Assembly (NCBI GenBank): GCA_036245525.1
Contig: BTPG01000002.1
Span: 161,979,376-162,043,375, forward strand
DNA length: 64,000 nucleotides
Reading direction: 5' to 3'
Origin: Semisulcospira habei
Lineage: Eukaryota; Mollusca; Gastropoda; Semisulcospiridae
A model generated the notes under the pieces. The model ran no database searches. It was not told the origin of the DNA and saw only the letters and a program-made list of their open reading frames with translations. Below, in pieces: positions 21,801-29,805 of this stretch (the stretch's first letter is position 1; every line of letters starts with the position of its first letter). Made by a program: the position numbers and the translations under genes.

Positions 21801-22153
21801 GCCCATGGTTGTGTCCCTGGATAGAGAAAGGCGGCTCGGTCCTGTGGCTTCCGGCTTTCACCACAGGACGTCATAAGTCTTCTGGTAGAAGAACCTTCCT
21901 CCTCCAGGAAAGGAATTACTGTTAGTCTTTTCGTCGGCGTTTTTGTAGCTATTTCCTTTTTTGCAGGGTGGGGAAGCTACCCCCACGCCCAACCCCCTTA
22001 CTAGGAGGACCAGGGGTTTTCTGTCGGGGTCACCTTCCCTTAGACCATGTTGGTTCACGGCACCTTATTTCATTCGGTGCACCCCTCTCACGAGGGACCC
22101 CCTATCCACCACCCAGGGGACGCGCCTCAACGCCATATGGTCCCAGCGCGAGG
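18878..22153 (-). mobile_element. Full-length family A non-LTR retrotransposon, antisense in intron 2
   Basis: On the minus strand the element begins CCTCGCGCTGGGACC (22153 downward), has a 5' UTR of about 320 bp, an endonuclease-RT coding region, and a TAAG-type tail at 18878-18890. It is flanked by ACACTGCCATAT at 18866-18877 and at 22154-22165, a perfect 12-bp target duplication. The 5' end is identical in position to that of the copy at 37894, so this is probably a complete 3.3-kb unit. Similar short-repeat tails and the single endonuclease-RT ORF recall the RTE-like group, but clade is not proven. Confidence 0.93.
18884..21806 (-). pseudogene. Family A endonuclease-reverse transcriptase, two frameshifts
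   Basis: A 650-codon frame (21806-19854) starts MGTWNVKTMYQSGK, the first endonuclease motif, and contains ISEARWTQSG, VMGDFNAKIG and SDHHLLTLRM, then RT boxes KLPKKGDLSKCSNYRGITLL and FVDYEKAFDSVDRETLW. It breaks near 19860 where about 14 bp present in the 41.5-kb copy are missing. The next frame (19914-19384) has RQGCLLSPFLFLLAIDW and LDFADDLALL. A one-base deletion near 19400 shifts to the last frame (19378-18884) with NSCLRRILKIHWPEKIS and GRPRNSWRRDL. Catalytic residues are present; only the frameshifts kill it. Confidence 0.92.
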
Positions 22154-22333
22154 ACACTGCCATATGCAAGCTACATTATAGTACTTACAGATAAGGATAT
22201 AGACCAATGGCTTTAGTTCAAGGGTGGTGCCAGAATAGCTTGGCGCCTAGAGGTGCCACGCTGTTCTGGCACTACCCTTGAACTGTTTTAGTCAAACTTA
22301 TTTCACACACTGGTGTATTCCGAATGATTAGGT

Positions 22334-22425
22334 TTAACCCTTCAGGTGTCGGTAGCAGTTTTAGCTGCAATGATTCCTACAGGAATCATCGTGACTGACT
22401 AAAACCGCTACAGACACCCAGATGG
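22334..22425. mobile_element. Hairpin element, family H4
   Basis: From TTAACCC, arms GGTGTCGGTAGC..TTTTAG...AATGATTCCT and AGGAATCAT...CTAAAACCGCTACAGACACC pair imperfectly around position 22380. A partial relative lies at 50450-50520. The left TTAA is shared with the preceding H1 element, as expected if one inserted at the end of the other. Confidence 0.65.
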
Positions 22426-22439
22426 TTGGGCCATTTTAT

Positions 22440-22740
22440 GTTGTAACCACTGATGTACCATAAAAAGCTGGGGAGGTCACACATGTAAGTTTTATTGTAA
22501 TGGTCACATGTCAGGAGAAGAATTGTGCTGCTGGTGTCGGCATGTCAGACCAAAATGCAGTCCTCATGTCCTTAAACCTAAAGTTGAAATTCCAAAATTT
22601 TAGAGTTTTGTAGTGACCAATTAATGATGGTTCAGGAGACAAATTGACCATATTTCGTTATGTGGTTTCCAGAGCATCTTAGCACCTGTAGGCAGCAAAA
22701 TTTTCTGGCGTTGCTCTTGAACTGTCACGGCTGATCAATA
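22440..22740. repeat. Decayed H1-related sequence
   Basis: Fragments such as GATGGTTCAGGAGACAAATTGA and GAGCATCTTAGCACCTGTAG with GCTCTTGAACTGTCACGG resemble H1 and its long flanks at 23440-23590 and 26500-26640, but symmetry is largely lost. Confidence 0.45.
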
Positions 22741-22950
22741 TCTTACTGTGGTGTGAGGACTGCCGAGAAAATTTGAAGAACACCAACTGCAAGAGGTATA
22801 GATTCTCATGACACCCCACAGTTGCAGGAGCTCAAGAGGATCTATTCCTCTTGCTGTAATCAATTTGTGTACATGGATTTTTGTGACTTTTGGTTATTGA
22901 TTGAACAAAGATTTGTGAAACAAAACATGTCTCCAGTGACAGGGAAGGTG

Positions 22951-23030
22951 TTAACTCATTTGAGACGTGCCCCCTCCGCATACGTGGCATAAGCCGCGTA
23001 TCCGGAGGCGGCACATCTCGAATGAGTTAA
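22951..23030. mobile_element. TTAA-flanked hairpin MITE, family H2 (80 bp)
   Basis: TTAACTCATTTGAGACGTGC opens the element and GCACATCTCGAATGAGTTAA closes it, with arms continuing to CCGCATACG and CGCGTATCCGG around a GGCATAAG centre. Same termini and centre word as the 18560 copy but a different arm sequence, so arms have diverged together. Intron 2. Confidence 0.8.
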
Positions 23031-23176
23031 GGCTGCATGCAAGGCAGTGGCTACCACAGAAAAGTGTAAACTTTTAGATTTCACCTAGATGATATTCCAT
23101 ACAGCCAGTATGGGCCATGCATTTGGCCCTCGGTGGTTCAGTAGTTCATTGGTGCATGTATCGGTTTATTTTCCAG

Positions 23177-23388
23177 AGGAACATGCAGTCCAGGAAGGCA
23201 GGATCACTTTTAAGAAGCCCGTAAAGAAGGGAGACATCTCTGCCAATGACGACTTCAGTGCTAAGGAAAAAGGGTCTGCGTCAAGCACGACTAAGGACAA
23301 GGGAACAAGTAAAGAAAAGAAGAAGAAAGAGAAGAAGACATCCAGCTTGCTTTCATTTGGAGATGAAGAGGAAGAAGGAGATGGATGA
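23177..23388 (+). CDS. KIAA1143: KIAA1143-like exon 3 (last 70 residues)
   Basis: Acceptor ATTTTCCAG at 23176; the G left from exon 2 plus AG gives Glu. Then AVQEGRITFKKPVKKGD, a Ser/Thr/Lys-rich linker, the KEKKKKEKKTSS basic run (possible nuclear localisation signal) and the conserved SSLLSFGDEEEEGDG tail, stop TGA at 23386-23388. Confidence 0.93.
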
Positions 23389-23394
23389 CAAACT

Positions 23395-23400
23395 ATTAAA
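23395..23400 (+). terminator. Candidate poly(A) signal ATTAAA
   Basis: ATTAAA seven bases after the stop codon is very close; the AATAAA at 24692-24697 is the more canonical alternative. Confidence 0.35.
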
Positions 23401-23439
23401 AGTGTTTTATTAATTGATAATGAAGTTCAGACATTGACT

Positions 23440-23595
23440 GAGCCCCAGGGTCAGAATTCCTACATTTTCGAGTCTATCTCTGAAGACTTCATGATAGTTC
23501 AGGAGACAACTTGATCATGATAGTTCAATGGTGGTACTGGAATAGCTTGGCATCGAGAGGCCAAACTAGTATGTGGTCACCCATGAACTATTATA
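23440..23595. mobile_element. Decayed family H1 hairpin
   Basis: TAGTTCAATGGTGGTACTGGAATAGCTTGGCAT begins at 23520 and a degraded opposite arm ends ACCCATGAACTA at 23590. Flank words CCCCAGGGTCAGAATTCCT at 23442 resemble those near 26520 and 52780. Confidence 0.6.
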
Positions 23596-23662
23596 ATTGG
23601 TTCTTGTTGAAATGTGTCCAGCTGGAATGGTTACACCTTCTGGACAAGCTGCATGCCAGGTA

Positions 23663-23734
23663 AGCAAAATGTCCTCAGGCTGCCATTACCATGGTGGGCC
23701 CGTGCACAGGCGCCTGAGGACCTTTGCTCATTGG
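23663..23734. repeat. Hairpin of family H3
   Basis: GCAAAATGTCCTCAGGC pairs with GCCTGAGGACCTTTGC, followed by TCATTGGG, matching the GC(A)CAAAAGG...CCTTTGNGCACTGGG layout of copies at 28272 and 54493. Confidence 0.6.
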
Positions 23735-23820
23735 GATGAGTTTTGAATGAGTGACTGGGTTTCATTTTCTTAACGAATGTGCACGTTTAAATTGTCTTTA
23801 TAGCACTGTACAAATTTTGG

Positions 23821-23958
23821 GAGATATAAGGTATGATAAAAAAAAGTAATGATATTTGTGTTGTAAAACAGAAACCATTGGTCCAGAGAGATATAAGGTG
23901 TGATAAAAAAAAAAAAAGGTAACGATAGCTGTGCTGTAAAAAAGAAACCATTGGTTCA
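23821..23958 (+). repeat. Two-copy tandem duplication, about 67 bp period
   Basis: GAGATATAAGGTATGATAAA starts at 23821 and its partner at 23888; both units end AGAAACCATTGGT. An A run in the second unit accounts for most length difference. Confidence 0.8.
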
Positions 23959-25892
23959 ATTTACTTCATATTTTCACAGTCTGTAATAGCGCTCTTCTCC
24001 ACTGTTTATGCAAAATTTCAGCTACTTCTGGCAAGGGTAGTGAAGTATTCTGATAAAGGTCATGGTCGGACTTGTGAATTTACGGCTTTTGCTAGGTCCT
24101 GGATGTGGGAAAACTCTGTCCTGCGAGCCTTTGTTTCAGGTTAGAGAAGAACCAAAAGTTGCAGCGGTCAAGGCACAGACTGTATGTTGGCTGTGTGGTC
24201 ACTGGCATTTCCATAAAAAAAACAAGATGTTTTGACGACTGAGAGTTGGCCACTGCTCATGAACAGACAATACTTTTGGAAAAAAGAATTACTTACAGGA
24301 TGTTTGCTTTGTCTGCACGCTCCACTGGTAAAATATGAACAATGACATGGACCTGTAAGTTTTAATGTCAGTTCTGAAATCTGACAAAAGTGCCCGTAGT
24401 CTCTTCTCATCAGAGGCCAACCACTCCTGATTCGACTGTTTGTTGGATATGCTGTTACACATCACACGGTTGTTAGAGGCCATTTATGCTGAACATTTTG
24501 AGTACTTAATTTAAACAATCAACTTCTATTGCATCCGAGCCTCTATCAAGATATGGGGTATCCTTATTGCAGATAGTTTTGGGAGGTCAAGGTCATTGCG
24601 CACTATCCCTTGAACTATTCCAAAAGAAAGATCGGCAGATTAAGATATTTCTCAAGATAAAATATATGCATATTTTCCCATCTATATGTAAATAAAGAAC
24701 AAAGTTTTCTCGTTCTTTTTAAAAATAACTTTTAGCCTTGTTTGAAAATTTGTAGAAGGGCTGAATGTTGGAATTTGCTGGAAATTTCTGGTTAGATAAG
24801 AGGAGACATGTTTGGTGCGTTGAGTCATACCATCCTGAGCTTATCCAGTGGACAATTGTGGGTCTACGTTGAGTTGCCGCTGCCATGGTGATTTGAGGGG
24901 CATGCTGATTTCAGCTGTGCATGGGTGTGAGGTTGGTAAGGAATCGTGTTCATAGCCAAGAAATGAGACAGTCATGTGCTGTTTTTTTTTTTTTTTTTTT
25001 GTGGTTTTTTTGTGTTGTATTTTGTGCATGGCAAATGTGCAGCTGGTAGGTGGTAGTGTTTTTTAGGGGATTGAAAAATTAGGGGATGACTGTAACTGAC
25101 TATGGCTAAGAGACTGGACAGTACAGAAACTGCGCTGTGTTCCTTGGCATGTCAAGGTTTCACTCTTGGAAAAATTTGGAAATAATATCTTGTAGAGTCC
25201 ACTGTTTTCAAGCATGGCTGTTTACATCACTATTTCAAGGACATCACATGGCAACATGGCTGAAGATACCAGCCCCATATTGTGTATATGTATAAAGAGC
25301 AAAGGCTGAAATTTTTTTGGATACTAATTGTATTGATGTGCCTTAAGTAGTTTACAAATGGCAGCCCAACTATCATTACTTTCTGATCATACCTCATATA
25401 CAGAAAATAAAACCATATTAGACTGCAATGGTGGGGAGCTAATCAGGTAATACCCTCGACCAATCCTGTTTGATCTGCTTCCAAGTCTAAACTCTGATTG
25501 TCAAGTGTTAATCATCTGGCTCTAGAACCTTCAAGACCACTTTTTCCTAGCAAAACACCCCATACCATATTCCTAGTTTTACCGCGCTGTGCTTTCTGGG
25601 CTGAGAATCGCATAGTACACGTCAAGGCAGCTGGCAAGCTTGAGAGTGCAAACTAGAATCAACGACAATGCATTGCTCACGAAAGCGATAAAAACATCTT
25701 AAAGTGAAGCGGACAAACCTTTATGATTCATCGTCACTACTATAGATATCAAACGTTTAAACTGTTTACTCAACAAAGCAGTGAAACTCGACAGAATCGG
25801 CTATCAGGAGCGCAGATTGTTGTCCGCCTTGTTTGATTTTTTTGTGACTGGATTTATGTTGCGAAAGGTTCTATAAAACAGAAATGCAGAGT
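23959..25892 (+). other. Long non-coding stretch
   Basis: No gene is recognised. AATAAA at 24692-24697 could serve the KIAA1143-like transcript. A T run lies at 24982-25000. At about 24595-24615 CACTATCCCTTGAACTATTCC looks like a stray H1 arm. Confidence 0.5.
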
Positions 25893-26038
25893 TCGTATAC
25901 TAACATTTCTAGACAGACCTCGCAACTCCCATTCTCAAACTGTTTGATTCATGATCACCTCGAGTTTCGCTCTCTGTGACTATGATTCAAACAATTTGAA
26001 AATGGGAGTCACTCTGTCTAGAAATGATAGTATATGAA
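25893..26038. repeat. Foldback repeat with about 60-bp arms
   Basis: Left arm 25893-25957 includes ACATTTCTAGACAGAC, ACTCCCATTCTCAAA and GTTTGATTCATGATC. The right arm 25979-26038 is its complement (CTATGATTCAAAC, TTTGAAAATGGGAGT, GTCTAGAAATGAT) with a few mismatches. A loop of about 21 bp separates them. Confidence 0.8.
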
Positions 26039-26150
26039 CACTCCACTTCTAATCCTATATTGGTGTGAAGCATTTGGTTGGAGACGTTGTTTGTGTACTA
26101 GGATATAGAGTGCCAGGGTGGTACATTGTTTGTGTACGAGGGCTCAGTTA

Positions 26151-26249
26151 CATGAGCGAGCTTTTTCCTGTGTCGGCCACTAAGCAAGGTGCTCCGCTGT
26201 ACCTGAGCACCTTGCTTAGTGGATGGCAGAGGACTAAGCTCGCTCATGC
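26151..26249. repeat. Hairpin with CCACTAAGCAAGGTGCTC arms
   Basis: CATGAGCGAGCT pairs with AGCTCGCTCATG at the base, and CCACTAAGCAAGGTGCTC with GAGCACCTTGCTTAGTGG at the top, with an asymmetric middle. The loop is about 10 bases. Confidence 0.8.
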
Positions 26250-26593
26250 AACTGGCCCCTGGGCTGTAGACTGCCATGATCAATGACCTGGGTGTTGTTG
26301 TTTGTATACCTGGGCTGTAGACCGTTAGGATCAACCACTAGAGCGTGTGGCAGCTTTTTATTACATTGTGTGTGGCCACACTTCTTGGACTTCATAGTAT
26401 CTTCTCTGTTTTCAGAGAATAGAAGTTGTCATGCTGGGGACTTTCCATGGATGGAAGGTAGTCTCCACACGACCATGTTTCAACAATAGTTGTAGCTGTA
26501 GTGTTAACATGCAACGCCCTCAGGTTGAAATTCCTGAATTTAGCAGCTGTCCTGTAAAGTACATAACAGTTCCAGAGGCTGGTCGACGATGAT

Positions 26594-26641
26594 GGTTCAA
26601 AGGATGTGCCAGAATAGCTTGGCACCTCAAGCCTTGAACAT
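26594..26641. mobile_element. Decayed family H1 hairpin
   Basis: GGTTCAAAGGATGTGCCAGA, AATAGCTTGGCACCT then a shortened opposite arm CCTTGAAC. Lies at the 5' end of the LINE fragment that follows. Confidence 0.55.
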
Positions 26642-26649
26642 GTATGGAA

Positions 26650-28035
26650 GTATCTTATTGACCATGACATTTTGCTACAAAGTCTCTATTCAGTGTATGG
26701 CATTCATGAAGCTGCTTTATCGTGGTTTAGATCATATCTGACAGACAAAACTCAATGCATAGTTGTTAATGATAAGCTATCTAGCCCATCCACCATGCGC
26801 TTTGATGTCCCACAAGGTTCAGTTCTTGGACCAGTCCTCTTTACCCTGTATGTTCAGCCACTGGCTAGTGTCTTTAACCGTTTCACTATATCACATCATG
26901 CATTTGCAGATGATACTCAACTCCATGACTCATGTTCACCTAATCAGATTTTGGACACAATCGAGAGCCTTCAGGAGTGTGTCTCGGAGACTAAGATGTG
27001 GATGACTTCAAACAAATTAAGGTTGAATGACAGAAAAACAGGCCATGATCATTGCTTCCCTGAGGTTGACGAAGACGCTGACACTCCCCCAGTCATTACA
27101 AATCTGTGGTGCCACTGTCCCCTTCTCCCCCCATGTAAAAAATCTGGGTGTCACACTTGATAGTAGCCTGTCCATGCACCTTCATGTGAACAACGTTTGC
27201 AGATCCGCCTTTACTGAACTGCGACGTATTGCATCAGTCCGCCACTATCTGACACCTGAAGCAACTAAAGTACTTGTCTGCGCTTTTGTTTTATCTAAAT
27301 TAGACTATTGCAATGCTCTTTTGGCTGGCTGTTCTCAGTGTCTGATTGGCAAACTCCAGAAAATTCAAAACTCAGCTGCTAGGTTGATTTTTAGAGTCCC
27401 TAGATCGGATCATATCACACCCCATCTGTCTTCTCTTCACTGGTTACCTGTAACAGCTAGGATTCAGTACAAAATTTCATGCGTGACTCACAGTTGGATT
27501 ACCTGTTCCTGCCCACACTACCTTGCCTCTCTTCTCCAGCTGTATACGCCCTTGAGACAGAATTTGCACTCCGCTGCCGACTCTCGAGTTTTACGTATCC
27601 CTCTTGTCAAAACAAAGTCGTTCGGTGAGAGGTCATTCAGGTACCAGAGCCCAGTTGTTTGGAATGACCTCCCACACGAACTGAGATACGTGGATTTGAG
27701 AGAGGCATTCAAGCGAGCCCTAAAGACCCATATTTTTTCTGTCTGCTACAAATGACTTTGTCACACACCTGTCATGTTAAAGTCATCTCTATGTTAGAAG
27801 TAGTGTGTGTGTGCGTGTGTACGTGAATGCGAGTACGAGTCCATAAGCGTAGCACGTTTGAATGGTGACTTTATAGCTTGTTTACAGAGTGCGTTGTATT
27901 TTTGTTTTTGTACTTTTTGTAAATTGTATTTTTGTAATGAGTTACTTTTTGTACAATTAGTTTTTGTTAAGCGCCAAGAGCTCTAATCTGAGGTTAGGCG
28001 CTATACAAGTACTCATTATTATTATTATCTTGTTG
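26650..28035 (+). mobile_element. 5'-truncated L2/CR1-like LINE
   Basis: Begins inside the RT just after box A (DHDILLQSLYSVYGI) and runs to a 3' UTR ending AAGCGCCAAGAGCTCT, GGCGCTATACAAGTAC and (ATT)n at about 28014-28028. Coding motifs: DVPQGSVLGPVLFTLYVQPL, FADDTQLHDS, then after a frameshift near 27030 KNLGVTLDSSLSMHLHV, LSKLDYCNALLAG, LQKIQNSAARLIF, SLHWLPV and the C-terminal SFRYQSPVVWNDLP. It is more intact than the 44-kb copy. Confidence 0.9.
26672..27755 (+). pseudogene. RT C-terminal half of the truncated L2/CR1-like LINE
   Basis: Two frames (26672-27160 and 27027-27755) overlap; one frameshift within about 27020-27060 converts one into the other. Box B (PQGSVLG) and box C (FADD) are intact while box A is lost by 5' truncation, so it cannot be active. 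Confidence 0.88.
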
Positions 28036-28271
28036 CAATTTGTGAGAGCTGAAAGGTTTATTCAGAATATATGAGATGTGTTGCATGTAAATAAATAACA
28101 AAGGAGGTTAGAGTTGAAGATGTGCTGCATGTAGATACATGGCAACTTAGGTTTTAGACATGCATATGGATACATTGCAAAAAATGGTTAGATTTGAAGA
28201 CATGTTGCATGGGACACCTGGCAAAGGAGGTAAGAGCTCATGGCGTGCTGAATGTGGATACATAGCAAACC
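28036..28271 (+). repeat. Degenerate short direct repeats
   Basis: The themes CATGTTGCATG or GTGTTGCATGTAAATA, ACATGGCAA and AGGTTAGAGTTGAAG recur about every 55-60 bp from about 28075 to 28265. Confidence 0.5.
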
Positions 28272-28357
28272 AAATGCACAAAAGGTCATCGCGCTGATGT
28301 TGGCCCGCACACGGCTGTGCGCGGGCCAACATCAGCCTGATGGCCTTTGTGCACTGG
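28272..28357. mobile_element. Hairpin MITE of family H3
   Basis: Left arm AATGCACAAAAGGTCATCGC then CTGATGTTGGCCCGCACA; right arm TGTGCGCGGGCCAACATCAG then CCTGATGGCCTTTGTGCACTGG. Loop about 5 bases. A second copy is at 54493-54606. Confidence 0.8.
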
Positions 28358-28964
28358 GAGGTGGTCAGATGTTTCTACACAACTACAGTCATAGGTCCAA
28401 CGCCACCAGAGTCCCTGAAATTTCAGGGAAACCTCGATACCCCCTGACCACGGGGTGAGGTCGGAAACCTCGTCAAGCCGATGTCAGCGCTTGTGTTTAT
28501 GTTCATGTCACTCGCAACAATGTTCCCCTGTCAGATTATTTCAACTACACTTGACATAGATCCCCATGCACCTTCACTGGCTGAGTCATCTCACGAGAAT
28601 CTGTGCGTTTTGTGGCCCTATTTACATCCACATTAGCTCCCCTAAATGAAAATTCTTGCAGTCGTATTCACATATCCAGGACCCTCCGTCTACAAGACTG
28701 AGACATAGATTCTCATGCGCAAAAGGTTGTTGAAGATCATACAGCTTCTTGCAGAGATCAACCCTGTGTTCATCCTACTGCTAAGGGGGGGATATTTCCG
28801 AAAGCATACGATTAGATGTGGACGATACGGTGCACAGTTGCCTAATACATAAAACTATGTGTGGACGTCGGTATATAATTCTGAAACGTATGCGGTGCAA
28901 ATTTCATTTCTGCAGTTGCTGGAGATATAATTTCAAAAATTAGCTGCAAATTGTTTTCTCAAAA
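28358..28964 (+). other. Unannotated sequence
   Basis: No gene. The word TATCCAGGACCCTCCGTCTACAAGA at about 28672 has a relative at 45332 (TATCCAGGGCCTTCC), so part is an old dispersed repeat. Confidence 0.4.
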
Positions 28965-29165
28965 CACATTACCAATGGTATTACTATTAGGAATGGTTTC
29001 TTAGCTAGTCTAATTTTAGCCCAAAATTGTTGTGTACGAGTATGGTCATGATGGCAGGTGAGGGGCGCCATAGCCTAGGCGGAAACCCGGGTAGCCTCCC
29101 TTCAGGTTAAACCGCGCATGCGCTACAGCGCTTAATACCCCAGTCAGTTTCTTTGCTAGTCAGGG
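28965..29165 (+). repeat. Left inverted terminal repeat of the DIRS-like element
   Basis: Complement of 35975-36168. Shared words include ATGGTATTACTATTAGGAAT, GTGTACGAGTATGGTCATGA, GGCGCCATAGCCTAGGCGGA and GCGCATGCGCTACAGCGCTT, with few differences. Confidence 0.9.
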
Positions 29166-29805
29166 AAAGGTTGCGTACGTCTGTGACTCTAGCTTCGAAC
29201 TGTGTCCTGTTGTGAAGTGAAGAAGAGAAAGAGAATACTGGTCGTGTAGTTTGTGGGAGGTGTTCCTACTCCTGCCTTGGGTTAGGCTTGGATGCTTTCG
29301 TGTGGATTTTGTCGGTCTGGGGACTTAGACCGGTCGAGACAGCGCCATTGTGAACTGTGCTCACGCTTCTCGTGGCCGGTTGGGCCTTAGTGAATTCGCA
29401 CTTTGTGTGTCCGGAACTTTCTCCTTCTCTCCCTCGTTTCTCCTTCGCTCCCTCGCCTATTCTCGGATTGTCCGGTGTTGGCTGGACGCTTCCTGTTTTT
29501 CCTCGACGCTGATCCTAGCTTCTGAAACCGGTCGTGCCAGCGGCGCCTGCATGGACTCCGGCTGCCGTACGCGAGCCTGCCTTCATCCGTGTGGCCTGGA
29601 CTCGGCGGTGTTCTGGTTGGTCTTTGACCTGTGTTGGTGCCCTGCTTCTTCTGATGGCAAGGTAAAACCTCGGTTATTGCCTACGTCAGGCGCTCAAGGG
29701 TGGGGGTAGAGGCCGGGTGTTGGCTTATGCTCTGTGCTTAAATTTCGTTCGTACGCACGGATTCGTTTGCGGGCCCGCGGGGGCACGCTCGCTCGTATTT
29801 CATTG

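Larger units (their letters stand above)
18820..22337 (+). mobile_element. Family H1 hairpin MITE split by a family A retrotransposon
   Basis: The left part (18820-18877) begins TTAACCCATATCAT and matches the start of the intact copy at 51750. The right part (22154-22337) continues GCAAGCTACATTATAGTACT, carries the central hairpin at 22215-22284, and ends at TTAA (22334-22337). Removing the retrotransposon and one copy of its 12-bp target duplication restores the order of the uninterrupted copy. Its terminal TTAA is shared with the start of the next hairpin element. Confidence 0.85.
12259..23388 (+). other. KIAA1143: KIAA1143-family host gene (three coding exons)
   Basis: Exons 12259-12366, 18255-18399 and 23177-23388 join in compatible phases (0, then 1) to a 154-residue protein, the length I recall for the vertebrate family member. 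The N-terminus MSKR with FKQKIGYKEGPNVDTK, the central VVVVLKSGDLTATEADEL and the C-terminal SSLLSFGDEEEEGDG match the conserved blocks of this small, charged, widely conserved protein family (DUF4604). Its molecular function is unknown; it is rich in Lys, Asp and Glu and has no signal peptide or membrane segment. Introns of 5.9 and 4.8 kb consist largely of transposons. ATTAAA at 23395-23400 and AATAAA at 24692-24697 are candidate poly(A) signals. Confidence 0.93.
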
